From NCBI RefSeq assembly GCF_007475525.1, contig NZ_CP037899.1, positions 930,001 to 994,000 on the forward strand: a stretch of DNA of 64,000 bases, written 5' to 3'. The notes below the pieces were generated by a model that ran no database searches, was not told where the DNA came from, and saw only the letters and a list, made by a program, of their open reading frames with translations. Positions 50,053-58,992 of the stretch are shown piece after piece. Made by a program: the position numbers and the translations under genes. Each line of letters begins with the position of its first letter. Position 1 is the first letter of the stretch. The stretch is from Methylacidiphilum kamchatkense Kam1 (GTDB lineage: Bacteria; Verrucomicrobiota; Verrucomicrobiia; Methylacidiphilales; Methylacidiphilaceae).

Positions 50053-51207
50053 ATGACCCGATTCATATACTTGGATCACAATGCAACTACTCCTGTTGAT
50101 TCTGAAGTTCTTAAAGAAATGGTTCCCTTTTTTTCTGTCTACTATGGGAACCCTTCCAGTCCATATCGACTCGGTCAGGAAGCCAAGCAGTATGTAAAAA
50201 AATCAAGGATTGCTCTTGCTCGGTTTCTAGGTTGCGAAGAAGAAGAAATTGTTTTCACTAGCTGTGGGACTGAATCAAATAATGCTGCGATCCTGTCGGC
50301 GCTTCGAACCACAGGCAAAAAAAGAGTCATTACGACAGCCACGGAACATTCCGCTATTTATGAGTTATGCGTTGATTTGGAGAAAAGAGGGTTTGAAGTT
50401 CTGAGAATTGGTGTGAATGCATCTGGTTTGTTAAAGATAGAAGAGATAGAAAAACATCTGACTGCAGATACAGCTATAGTCTCTGTGATGTGGGCCAATA
50501 ACGAGACCGGCGTAGTTTTTCCTATCGAGCAAATCGCAGCGATGTGTCAAGAAAAAGGGGTGTTATTTCATACCGATGCGGTGCAGGCGATTGGGAAAAT
50601 TCCGATTGATCTATCTAAGGTTCCCGTTGACTTTCTTTCTTTGACTGGTCATAAGTTTTACGCACCAAAAGGGATTGGTGCCTTGTTCATTCGTAAAGGG
50701 AAACAGTTTGAACCTTTTATGCGAGGAGGATCTCAAGAGATGCATCGTCGTGCTGGAACAGAAAATGTCCCGGCCATTATTGGAATGGGTAAAGCTATCG
50801 AGCTCCTCTCTCAGAACATGGAAGAAGATAATAAGAGGATTTTGCAGCTAAGGAATCTTTTAGAATCGAGAATCTTAGAAGAAATTCCTTTTACAAAAGT
50901 CAATGGCGATAAAGAGCAAAGAATTGTTAATACGACAAATATTCTTTTTGAAGGCGTGGATTCAGAAACTCTTCTTTTTGATCTTGACCAAAAAGGCATA
51001 TATGCTTCCGGTGGATCAGCTTGCACAACAGGTTCATTGAAGCCATCTAGGGTATTGACAGCCATGGGTCTTAATCCTATAGAAGCCAAATCAAGTGTTC
51101 GTTTTTCCTTAGGAAGGTCTAATACTGAAGAAGAGATTCATAGAGCTGTTGACGAGATTAAAAAGTCTGTGGAAAAAATAAGAAAAAAATTACCCAAATC
51201 TTCGTAG
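50053..51207 (+). CDS. Cysteine desulfurase (NifS/IscS family)
   Basis: A 384-residue PLP enzyme that mobilises sulfur from cysteine. It has IYLDHNATTPVDSEVLKEM, TATEHSAI, WANNETGVVFPI, FHTDAVQAIGKIPID, SLTGHKFYAPKGIGALFI with the PLP Lys, and SGGSACTTGSLKPSRVLTAMGL with the active-site Cys. The start chosen is the ATG at 50053; a GTG nine bases earlier is possible and would overlap the preceding stop. No IscU or SufE is seen nearby, so whether it serves iron-sulfur cluster, tRNA thiolation or Mo-cofactor sulfuration is open. Confidence 0.92.
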   Translation: MTRFIYLDHNATTPVDSEVLKEMVPFFSVYYGNPSSPYRLGQEAKQYVKKSRIALARFLGCEEEEIVFTSCGTESNNAAILSALRTTGKKRVITTATEHSAIYELCVDLEKRGFEVLRIGVNASGLLKIEEIEKHLTADTAIVSVMWANNETGVVFPIEQIAAMCQEKGVLFHTDAVQAIGKIPIDLSKVPVDFLSLTGHKFYAPKGIGALFIRKGKQFEPFMRGGSQEMHRRAGTENVPAIIGMGKAIELLSQNMEEDNKRILQLRNLLESRILEEIPFTKVNGDKEQRIVNTTNILFEGVDSETLLFDLDQKGIYASGGSACTTGSLKPSRVLTAMGLNPIEAKSSVRFSLGRSNTEEEIHRAVDEIKKSVEKIRKKLPKSS

Positions 51208-51388
51208 TTCATCTTTTTTTCTTAAGCTACAGCTTTTTTAATCATTGGAAATACCCTTTCAAGTCATTTGTGAGGTGTTGTTAAAGTGCCTGTATTCGGG
51301 GATAGGAGTGTGCCTTATTAAAAAAAGTTGGATGATAATGTAAGATATTTATATAACTTATTTATGTAACTTATATTAGTAGACTTTC

Positions 51389-52561
51389 ATGCTAAAATGT
51401 TCGATCGAAGATATTCTTTCCATAGAAAATTTAAGAAATACGCTTTTTCCTGTAACACGGAATAGAGTTTTCATGGCTCATGCGGCCGTTTCTCCTTTGC
51501 CCGCTCCTTCGGCAGAGAAGATATCAGAAGCCGCATTTGAGTCTTCTGATTGGAGTCAAGAAACAGAATCGTTTTTTGAAACCATTACAAAAGCCAGAGA
51601 AACAGCTGCTAAATTAATCAATGCTAAGCCCTCCGAAATAGCTTTGCTAGGCCCTACCGCTCTTGGGCTTAATTTGGTAGCCAATGGTATCCCATGGAAG
51701 CCAGGAGATGAAGTTGTCTATTATCCAGATGATTATCCAACCAATGTCTATCCATGGAAAAATCTTGAAAAATTTGGGGTTAAAGCTGTTCCTTTATGTC
51801 CTGAAGAACCAGGCAAAATAACCTTGCCTTTAGTTTTGAGTGTCCTTAGCTCCAAAACGAAGCTTGTGGCACTGGCTAGTTGCCATTATCTTTCAGGTTA
51901 TCTTTTGGATTACAAAGAAATTGGCAAAGCGCTACATGATCGGGGCATTTTATTTAGTTTAGATGGGATACAGTCCTTAGGCATTTCAACTATGGACTCT
52001 GAATATTTTGATTTTCTCAGTGCTGATTCTCACAAGTGGCTTCTAGGTCCTCTTGGAGCGGGGATATTCTATTGCAAAGAATCCTTACAGGATTACCTAG
52101 CTCCTTCTTTGCTTGGCGCATGGAATGTCAAGTCTCCCCATTTTATTGCCCAGGAAACAATGGAATTAGAAAAAGGAGCTCGACGCTATGAAAGTGGGGC
52201 TCTCTATGCTTTAGGCATTATTGGAATGGAGGCTTCGATGGATCTTTTGCTTGCAATCGGTATTGATAAGATCAGAGAAAGGATTCTTTTTCTACATCAG
52301 TATCTTAGAGAAAGTCTAAATCGAATTGGTTGGAAATGCTTGTCAGACGATTTTCCCCTTGAGCGATGTTCTGGAATAATTTCTGCAACAGCAACTGGAG
52401 TTGATCCTACAGAACTGCTTGCCAAATTAAAATCTCAAGGAATAATAATTTCTTTTCGGATGGATAGGAATAAAAATTGGTATATTCGATTTGCTCCGCA
52501 CTTTTATAACACCGAAGATGAAATTAATAGAGCTATTGAAATCTTATCCCATAAAGACTGA
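51389..52561 (+). CDS. Class V aminotransferase (cysteine desulfurase-like)
   Basis: A 390-residue PLP-dependent protein of the NifS/SufS/isopenicillin-epimerase-like class V family. Motifs include VFMAHAAVSPLPAPSAEKI, LLGPTALGLNLVANGI, SLDGIQSLGISTMD, and FLSADSHKWLLGPLGAGIFYC with the PLP Lys. A Cys equivalent to the desulfurase active site is not obvious, so desulfurase activity is uncertain. A 181-base gap precedes it with no gene or clear promoter. Confidence 0.82.
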   Translation: MLKCSIEDILSIENLRNTLFPVTRNRVFMAHAAVSPLPAPSAEKISEAAFESSDWSQETESFFETITKARETAAKLINAKPSEIALLGPTALGLNLVANGIPWKPGDEVVYYPDDYPTNVYPWKNLEKFGVKAVPLCPEEPGKITLPLVLSVLSSKTKLVALASCHYLSGYLLDYKEIGKALHDRGILFSLDGIQSLGISTMDSEYFDFLSADSHKWLLGPLGAGIFYCKESLQDYLAPSLLGAWNVKSPHFIAQETMELEKGARRYESGALYALGIIGMEASMDLLLAIGIDKIRERILFLHQYLRESLNRIGWKCLSDDFPLERCSGIISATATGVDPTELLAKLKSQGIIISFRMDRNKNWYIRFAPHFYNTEDEINRAIEILSHKD

Positions 52562-52587
52562 GATTTCCTTTGTATTGGAAAGAGGTT

Positions 52588-53379
52588 ATGCTTTTTGACT
52601 ATCATCTTCATACTCCACTATGTGGTCATGCTGTTGGAGAACCGTCGGAGTATGTTAAAGTGGCGATAGAAAACAGACTAGTCGAAGTGGGGTTTGCAGA
52701 TCATAACCCTATGCCACATTATTTCGATGACTGGAGAATGTCTATTGATCAGCTCGGAGAATATTTCCAAATGATTGAAGAAACAAGAAAAGAATTTCCA
52801 AACTATCCTATAAGGCTTGGATTAGAGTGTGATTTTCTTTTGGGGTATGAAAAGCATATTCAGTTTTTAGCGACTTTAGCTCCCTGGGACTATCTTATAG
52901 GCTCCGTACACTATATTTCTAAGGATTGGGACATTGATAATCCCTCAAAATTAAATAAATGGGATGAATATTCAGTTGAAGCCGTCTGGACTGAATATTT
53001 TGCTTTGTATACAAAGATGGCTTGTTCGGGCCTTTTCGATTTTTTAGCACATCCTGATTTGGTAAAAAAATTTAACCGGAAACCACAACAAGATCTTTCT
53101 TTTTATTACAAAGAAGCCATTAATGCGATGGCTGATCATCATCTTGCTTTTGAAATTAATACGGCAGGTCTCAGAAAACCAGTTCAAGAAATTTATCCAG
53201 AAAAACGCTTTCTAGAAATGGCTTATGAAAAAAGAATTCCTATTTTAATTAGTTCTGATGCCCACAGTCCTGCCGAAGTCGGCAGCGACTTTGATAAAGC
53301 TCTTTGCCTAGTCAAAGAGGTTGGTTACAGGGAGCTGACACGATTTAATTCAAGGAAAAAAGTCGTTTATCCTTTATAA
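52588..53379 (+). CDS. PHP-family histidinol-phosphatase-like phosphatase
   Basis: A 263-residue PHP-domain protein beginning MLFDYHLHTPLCGHAVGEPSEYV, the metal-binding HxH start typical of HisK/HisJ-type histidinol phosphatases. Other metal-site pieces are FADHNPMP, LECDFLLGY, IGSVHYI and SSDAHSPAEVGSDF. The ATG at 52588 follows AGAGG; the frame opens six codons earlier at a TTG. Histidine biosynthesis is the best guess. Confidence 0.82.
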   Translation: MLFDYHLHTPLCGHAVGEPSEYVKVAIENRLVEVGFADHNPMPHYFDDWRMSIDQLGEYFQMIEETRKEFPNYPIRLGLECDFLLGYEKHIQFLATLAPWDYLIGSVHYISKDWDIDNPSKLNKWDEYSVEAVWTEYFALYTKMACSGLFDFLAHPDLVKKFNRKPQQDLSFYYKEAINAMADHHLAFEINTAGLRKPVQEIYPEKRFLEMAYEKRIPILISSDAHSPAEVGSDFDKALCLVKEVGYRELTRFNSRKKVVYPL

Positions 53380-53383
53380 AAAA

Positions 53384-53983
53384 ATGCAAATTGACAGCGA
53401 TGGGGTCATACTATGCGGGGGGCAAGGCAAACGGATGGGAGGAAAAGAAAAGGGGCTTTTACTGCTTAAAGGAAAACCGTTATTTGTTTATGCTGCTGAA
53501 AAACTTGCACCTAGGGTAAAAACCCTTTGGATCAGTGCCAACCGTTTTCTCGATGAATATGCAAAATACGGGTGGCCTGTTATAAAAGACTGTGTAGAAA
53601 AGCTTGGACCATTAGGAGGGATCTATTCAGTGCTTCTGAATATACAAAGTCCTTTGTTGTTCGTTCTTCCATGTGATTGTCCTTTTTTTGAAGTTGGATG
53701 GGAGACAGTCCTTCTTGAAAAACTCCTTTCTTCTTCTGCTTCGGTTGCTTATATTTCGGATGGACAAAAAGAACAGTTTCTTTTTGCTCTTTTCAAAAAA
53801 TCCGCATTGCCACAGCTAGAAGAATATTTGCTCTCAGGACAGCGACGAGTCGAAGGCTTTTATCGAAAAGTCGCAGCGCTTAAAGTGGATTGGACTGAGG
53901 CATCGCAAAGATTTTTTAACATCAATACCCTTGAAGCATTTGAGGAAGCCAATAAGATGTTTGATTGGATGGAAAAAAGCTAG
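53384..53983 (+). CDS. mobA: Molybdenum cofactor guanylyltransferase MobA
   Basis: Attaches GMP to molybdopterin to form the MGD cofactor. At 199 residues it carries the nucleotidyltransferase motif GVILCGGQGKRMGGKEKGLLLLKGKPL, GPLGGIYSVL, and LLFVLPCDCPFF with the acidic metal site. It follows the PHP gene after 4 bases and precedes mobB by 4 bases. Confidence 0.92.
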   Translation: MQIDSDGVILCGGQGKRMGGKEKGLLLLKGKPLFVYAAEKLAPRVKTLWISANRFLDEYAKYGWPVIKDCVEKLGPLGGIYSVLLNIQSPLLFVLPCDCPFFEVGWETVLLEKLLSSSASVAYISDGQKEQFLFALFKKSALPQLEEYLLSGQRRVEGFYRKVAALKVDWTEASQRFFNINTLEAFEEANKMFDWMEKS

Positions 53984-53987
53984 GTGA

Positions 53988-54521
53988 ATGCAAAAACAAG
54001 CTTTAGCTATTGTTGGTTTTGTAGGAAGAAGCGGTTGTGGAAAAACCACACTAATATGTAAACTTGTTGCATTGCTTGCTTCTAAAGGCTATAAAGTTGG
54101 GGCTTTAAAGCACGCCCATAAGGGGTTTCAAATGGATTGTCCTGGAAAAGATAGTTTCAAGTTTAAAGAATCTGGAGCTTCAAGCGTCTGCATCATTTCA
54201 GAAAAGCAAGCGGCAATGATTGTGGATTGTGAGTGTTCTCAACAAATAATTCTCAATGCATTTTTTGATCTGATGCGCTCTTTTGAGTATCATTTTATCT
54301 TGATCGAAGGATTTAAGAAGGATCCATTCCCGAAGTTTTGTTTTATCGATAGGATTGAACAAGGGGAAGAAGTGTTGCGAGAAACAGATAATTGCCTTGG
54401 GTTCATTACTGAACAAAGAGTACCGATAAGTTCTTTTAAAAACTTACCCGTTTTTTTTAGAGACGATGTAACGGCTATAAGTTCTTTTTTGTTAGATGCC
54501 AGAGTTTCTTTAAGTCGTTGA
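53988..54521 (+). CDS. mobB: Molybdopterin-guanine dinucleotide biosynthesis protein MobB
   Basis: GTP-binding accessory protein, 177 residues. It has the P-loop [46 protein letters not shown] and [12 protein letters not shown]. It is the middle gene of a mobA-mobB-moeA unit. Confidence 0.93.
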   Translation: MQKQALAIVGFVGRSGCGKTTLICKLVALLASKGYKVGALKHAHKGFQMDCPGKDSFKFKESGASSVCIISEKQAAMIVDCECSQQIILNAFFDLMRSFEYHFILIEGFKKDPFPKFCFIDRIEQGEEVLRETDNCLGFITEQRVPISSFKNLPVFFRDDVTAISSFLLDARVSLSR

Positions 54522-54537
54522 AAGAAAATACATATTA

Positions 54538-55761
54538 ATGATGAATCAACAACCTTTTACTTATGTTTCCATCGCTCAAGCCTTGGAGATAATAGAGAAA
54601 ACCATTCACGAAATCAAAGGGGATAAACTTCTTCCCTTAGATGAATCATTAAATTCAGTCACTGCTGAGGATATTTTTTCCCCTACGGCCTTTCCTCCTT
54701 TTGATATCTCAATGATGGATGGGTATGCTTTTTGTTCAGAAGCTCTTTTAGAAAATAAAGAAAAAGAGTTTGTCGTGGCAGCTGAAGTGTATGCAGGGAT
54801 GCCCATTTTGGAAGATTTCCACCCCAATCAATGCGTTAGAGTAGCCACAGGGGCGGTTGTGCCTAAGCCCTTTGATCTGGTTGTCGTCCAAGAAGAGATT
54901 CATCTAGAGAATGGCCGCGTCAAAATAAAAGGTTCCTATAAAAAGGGTGAAAATATCCGAAAAGCTGGGGAGGAAATCAAAAAAGGGGAATTGCTTTTTC
55001 ATAAAGGGATAAAAGTAGATCCCAGGACGATCAATCTTTTAGCAACTTTAGGCATTACCCACCTAAGAGTAAAAAGCAAACCGGTTGTATACTTGTTAAG
55101 CACGGGGACTGAACTTAAAACAGTTGGAGCAACTCTTGAGATGGGTCAGCTTTATGATAGCAATAGGATTTTTCTCTTCAGTGCTTTAAAGGAGCTTGGA
55201 GTGGAGGTGATTGGAGGAAATATAATAGCTGACGATATGGAAGAACTAGAAAAGGAAATGGATAAGGCCAAGAGGTGCAATGCCAATCTTATATTATCTA
55301 CTGGGGGATTGTCTGTTGGAGAAAAAGATTTTGTTGCTAAATTTATTGATACACAATGTAAAATTTATTTTAAAAAAATTGCTATCAAGCCCGGTCGTCC
55401 CTTCTCCTTTGCGTCTTTTCATGGAATTCCATTTATAGCTCTTCCTGGGAATCCTGCAGCGGTTGTGGTCTGTTTTTATGAACTGGTAAGAAAGGCTGTT
55501 GCCAAACTCATGGGATGGTCTAGAAATCCGTTTTTAAAATTTCAGGCGCATCTAGCGATGGATATAGCAAAAAAACCTGGGAGAACAGAATACTATTTTG
55601 CAAAAGAAGAGGATTGCCAAGGCAAAATAATGGTTCATCCGGTATCGTTGGCAGATCCTTCAGGGGTTTTTCCTGCGACAAAAGCCGATGTTCTTATTAG
55701 TTTGGCTCAAGAGTTGAGCCTCATCCCCAAAAATACGCTTGTAGATTGTGTGCGACTTTGA
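54538..55761 (+). CDS. moeA: Molybdopterin molybdenumtransferase
   Basis: Inserts molybdate into adenylylated molybdopterin. At 407 residues it starts [16 protein letters not shown] and contains [77 protein letters not shown], and [31 protein letters not shown]. It ends the mobA-mobB-moeA unit. Confidence 0.95.
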   Translation: MMNQQPFTYVSIAQALEIIEKTIHEIKGDKLLPLDESLNSVTAEDIFSPTAFPPFDISMMDGYAFCSEALLENKEKEFVVAAEVYAGMPILEDFHPNQCVRVATGAVVPKPFDLVVVQEEIHLENGRVKIKGSYKKGENIRKAGEEIKKGELLFHKGIKVDPRTINLLATLGITHLRVKSKPVVYLLSTGTELKTVGATLEMGQLYDSNRIFLFSALKELGVEVIGGNIIADDMEELEKEMDKAKRCNANLILSTGGLSVGEKDFVAKFIDTQCKIYFKKIAIKPGRPFSFASFHGIPFIALPGNPAAVVVCFYELVRKAVAKLMGWSRNPFLKFQAHLAMDIAKKPGRTEYYFAKEEDCQGKIMVHPVSLADPSGVFPATKADVLISLAQELSLIPKNTLVDCVRL

Positions 55762-55806
55762 TTGGCGCTAAGTAATTATTCTGACCAATCACCTTTAATA
55801 GCTCTA

Positions 55807-56739
55807 TCATTGAGAGGTCATTTGGCATTCTTTATTGATGCACAAAAAGTTCGTAATGACTTCTTTAAAATCATCATTGAATAGTCTTAATTCATGATTG
55901 GCATTAGGAATGACCCACCAAAATTTAGGATTTTTTGCCGCATCAAAGACTCTTTGAACCATATTAATCGGCATTCTGACATCATGTTCAGCAGCAAGAA
56001 TGAGGAGAGGACAATCAATGTTTTGTGCTGCCTGTACACAATCAATTTTATGAGCATCGATGCCATAACTTCTTTTGAGATGCCATGAAACGATTGGAAC
56101 CATTGGAAACTCGTTCAGTCTAAATAGTACCTTAGCATGGGTTATTAATGCATTATAAAGAGTATCGAATGGAGCATCGGCTATTATTGCACTGATTTTT
56201 CCATTAAGTTTTGAGCCGGCAAGAAGAGCTGTGACGGCTCCAAGAGAAGTTCCCCACAGAATAGGGGAACTATATCCTTTTTTTTCTAGTTCTTCTATCC
56301 AACTTTCTATATCCATGCTTTCTTTCAAACCCAAGGTGACTACAGCAGGATCACTTTCCCCATGCCCTCGTAAATCAATGGCTAGAACAGGAAATTCTAG
56401 AGTATGCGCTAGCTGAATATAACTCATCATAAATTCTTTATTGGCTCCTAATCCATGAATAACAATGATTGGGGATTTCTTGGGAGAAGAGCTTGGTGGA
56501 GGAATAAACCAAGCCGCTAGTCCTATGTTGTCTTTTGATAGGATTTTCCAATTTTGATATTTTAACCCAATCAACTCAGGATTTAGATTCGGGCTTGCTG
56601 CGGGTGGTACCGTCACAGCGAGGTTTGCTAAGATTTTTCCAAAAAAATACAAGCCTAAAACAAGAATAGAACTAGAAAGAATTACAAAGCCACAGAATAA
56701 AAGAAGAAGAGAAAATAACATAGGAAGTATTTGAACCAA
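55807..56739 (-). CDS. Alpha/beta hydrolase with N-terminal anchor
   Basis: A 310-residue protein with an N-terminal membrane helix (about residues 8-35) and an alpha/beta-hydrolase fold. The oxyanion region IVIHGLGANKEF, the nucleophile Ser in ILWGTSLGAVTALL (GxSxG), AEHDVRMP and the catalytic His in NANHELRLFND are present. It belongs to the Hydrolase_4-like serine esterase group. Convergent with moeA, 45-base gap. Substrate unknown. Confidence 0.85.
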   Translation of the reverse strand: MVQILPMLFSLLLLFCGFVILSSSILVLGLYFFGKILANLAVTVPPAASPNLNPELIGLKYQNWKILSKDNIGLAAWFIPPPSSSPKKSPIIVIHGLGANKEFMMSYIQLAHTLEFPVLAIDLRGHGESDPAVVTLGLKESMDIESWIEELEKKGYSSPILWGTSLGAVTALLAGSKLNGKISAIIADAPFDTLYNALITHAKVLFRLNEFPMVPIVSWHLKRSYGIDAHKIDCVQAAQNIDCPLLILAAEHDVRMPINMVQRVFDAAKNPKFWWVIPNANHELRLFNDDFKEVITNFLCINKECQMTSQ

Positions 56740-56853
56740 TCGATTACCATTGAAAAAGAGTCATTTCATCTTTGCTTTTTTGTTGATACTATAAAGAGAG
56801 GCTACCCACTGACAACAAGAAAGAATAGGCCTTGGAAGCCCTTAGCTATACCT

Positions 56854-57504
56854 TCAGTCTCCTTCAGATAAACTGACCTCTACAGTAATTAATCCTCTAA
56901 AATCCCCGAGTTTATATCCAGTCGCTTCATCTAAGGGATATCTTTTCTGCAATTCTTCTTTAAGAGATGGACTCATCTGGCTTAGAGATCCGTGACAATT
57001 TAAACAAATATTGCCGATAAAAAGTGGTTTATAATACCGGTATTTCGTAGTCCAATTTTGTTCTACTTTCTGGACATAACTAGAAGGAAAAGGTTCATGT
57101 CTTCTCTGAGCCTCTAAAAAAATTTCCAGAGCCTCTTTTTCTGGATAATCGGGCTTGTTTAGAGGATTTCTTATTTTATCAGAGGTCCTTTTTAAAAGGG
57201 TGATTCTTGCACCATGCTTTTCTTTTATTTGATCTGTCAAAGCTAAGGCTTGTAAGTTGCAAAATTTGAGGGTTTCTATTGGTCCAACTTCCTTAAGTTT
57301 TGATGTTAAGGTATTTTTAAGACTTTCTTGAAGCTCTTGTGCTATAGGAGCGGCAATTTTTTCGATTGTTTGACTTTTTTCCATCGAAGCAATGCTAGTA
57401 ACCGGTTCCTGTTGTGATTGGCAAATGAATACGAAAGAAAAATAAAGAAAGAAAAAGCACGACAATCCAAAGGATCTCTTAAAAATAACTATATTCCATT
57501 TCAT
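56854..57504 (-). CDS. DUF3365/Tll0287-like haem-binding exported protein
   Basis: A 216-residue exported protein: signal-like helix in the first 33 residues, then an alpha-helical sensor-like domain. A c-type haem motif NICLNCHGSLSQM is present near residue 165-175. The layout (QELQESLKNTLTSKLKEVGPIETLKFCNLQALALTDQI, then RTSDKIRNPLNKPDYPEKEAL, then CxxCH, then LGDFRGLITVEVSL) is that of the Tll0287-like domain (DUF3365). It overlaps the end of the upstream small membrane gene by 4 bases. Redox sensing is an inference. Confidence 0.85.
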   Translation of the reverse strand: MKWNIVIFKRSFGLSCFFFLYFSFVFICQSQQEPVTSIASMEKSQTIEKIAAPIAQELQESLKNTLTSKLKEVGPIETLKFCNLQALALTDQIKEKHGARITLLKRTSDKIRNPLNKPDYPEKEALEIFLEAQRRHEPFPSSYVQKVEQNWTTKYRYYKPLFIGNICLNCHGSLSQMSPSLKEELQKRYPLDEATGYKLGDFRGLITVEVSLSEGD

Positions 57505-57926
57505 ATCATAAATCTTCCTTTATGTTGCATAAAAAGGCTTAAGAGAGCGCCTATGCCGTTAACAATCAAATAGGAACCAATGAGATAGGCAATAGCATTT
57601 GGAAACACAAAAAGAAGAATAGCTATAGCCATAGGGAAAAAGCTGAAAAAGGACGGCCCTATTGTTAGAAATGTCAAAAGCCCAAACAGAACAAAATGCA
57701 AAGCCACTAGATAGGCTATCAAGTTTGGAAAAAGGAAAATAAGGAGACCGCATAAAGCCGTCCAAAGGCAAAACAGCAGAGGAAGATGGAAAAAGAAACC
57801 AAAAATTGAAAAAAGAAGCAAATAAGAAGCAATTAAGAAATAGAGGAAATGGGGCTTAGCAAAAAGAATGCATCCAAATAACAAAGAAAGGAGAGCTTGA
57901 ATCCAGAATTTTAATGAATAATGCAT
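57501..57926 (-). CDS. Small multi-helix membrane protein (DUF308-like)
   Basis: A 141-residue, very hydrophobic protein with about five or six membrane helices. The repeated pattern FLFPNLIAYLVALHFVLFGLLTFL and FVFPNAIAYLIGSYLIVNGIGALLSLF looks like the DUF308/HdeD-type repeat. It overlaps the DUF3365-like gene by 4 bases (ATGA) and is likely co-transcribed with it. Function unknown. Confidence 0.72.
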   Translation of the reverse strand: MHYSLKFWIQALLSLLFGCILFAKPHFLYFLIASYLLLFSIFGFFFHLPLLFCLWTALCGLLIFLFPNLIAYLVALHFVLFGLLTFLTIGPSFFSFFPMAIAILLFVFPNAIAYLIGSYLIVNGIGALLSLFMQHKGRFMI

Positions 57927-57989
57927 TTTTTAAAAGAATTGTTTTTTCATATGGAGGGGTTTTTTGTGAAATTTTAAAGTTAGTAAAGA

Positions 57990-58463
57990 CTACTCTGTTG
58001 ATTCGTTGAGTTTTTTGATCTCTTCTAGGATTTCTTGTGCATGAGTCTCAGGTTTAACTTTTAGATTACGCCATACAATTTTCCCGTTTCTAACCAAGAA
58101 AGACTGTCTTGAAGCATGGCCATTTTTTTTGGTAACCCCAAATTTATCCACGAGTTTTCCTTCAGGATCTGCCAAAAGAGGAAAGGGAAGATGGTATTTT
58201 TCTTTGAATTTTTTTTGAGCCTCTTTTGTATCCATACTAATGCCGAATATTTTAATTCCATGATCTATCAACATTTTATAATTATCTCTTAAATTACAGG
58301 CTTCTTTAATGCAACCAGGGGTATCCGCCTTGGGATAAAAATAAAATAAGAAGGTTCCTTTTTTAGCAATAGCTTGTAAAGGAATACTATTGCCATCTTG
58401 GTCAATAGCAATGATATCAGGAACATCAGCTCCAATTTCCAATGGTAACGTAGTCTGATTCAT
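57990..58463 (-). CDS. bcp: Bcp-type peroxiredoxin
   Basis: A 157-residue thiol peroxidase reducing hydroperoxides. The peroxidatic Cys sits in YFYPKADTPGCIKEACNLRD, with a second Cys five residues later as in E. coli Bcp (atypical 2-Cys). IFGISMDTKEAQKKFKEKYHLPFPLLADPEG and SFLVRNGKIVW complete the fold. It lies upstream of the DUF308-like gene on the same strand with a 63-base gap. Confidence 0.94.
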   Translation of the reverse strand: MNQTTLPLEIGADVPDIIAIDQDGNSIPLQAIAKKGTFLFYFYPKADTPGCIKEACNLRDNYKMLIDHGIKIFGISMDTKEAQKKFKEKYHLPFPLLADPEGKLVDKFGVTKKNGHASRQSFLVRNGKIVWRNLKVKPETHAQEILEEIKKLNESTE

Positions 58464-58565
58464 ATCAATAACTTATAAAAGAAAGAAAAAAAAGAAAACG
58501 AAAAAGACCACTGCTAGATCAATTGCCATTGTATTTTTTCTTTTTTCTCGATTTAATTGTTACCT

Positions 58566-58988
58566 ATGAAAATCTTTTCCTTTTCTTTATCATTTTTGCT
58601 TTTTAGCTCTCTTTGTTTTGAAACTTTTGGGAAAAATCCATCTGACCCTATTCAAAACCGTCAACGTGAAAACGCCAATGCGAACACTAATGCATCTACT
58701 GTTAATACATCAAAAGATAGAAAGGTTGCGGATTTAAAGAAAAAACACAGTCGAATAGAAAAAATATTTAATGATTGGCAACAAGCAGTTGCTAAACAAA
58801 ACCGGAAAGCAGCTGCAGCCCTTCATCAAGAATATCTTCGAGAACAACAGGATTTTTTAAAACAATGGAACCAATGGGAAAAAGAAGCTCAAGAGCAGCT
58901 GAAAAAAGCTGAAAAGGCTATAGGAAATGAAGCAGGAAAAATTCAAAAAGATATGGAAGAAGCATCACAGGACACAAAGACCAAATAA
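58566..58988 (+). CDS. Small exported coiled-coil protein
   Basis: About 140 residues from Met at 58566. A signal-like segment (IFSFSLSFLLFSSLCFETFG) is followed by a Gln/Asn/Lys-rich linker and long charged helices (LKKKHSRIEKIFNDWQQAVAKQ..., EYLREQQDFLKQWNQWEKEAQEQLKKAEKAI). It ends only 4 bases from the stop of the convergent His-rich gene. I do not recognise a family. Confidence 0.65.
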   Translation: MKIFSFSLSFLLFSSLCFETFGKNPSDPIQNRQRENANANTNASTVNTSKDRKVADLKKKHSRIEKIFNDWQQAVAKQNRKAAAALHQEYLREQQDFLKQWNQWEKEAQEQLKKAEKAIGNEAGKIQKDMEEASQDTKTK

Positions 58989-58992
58989 AACT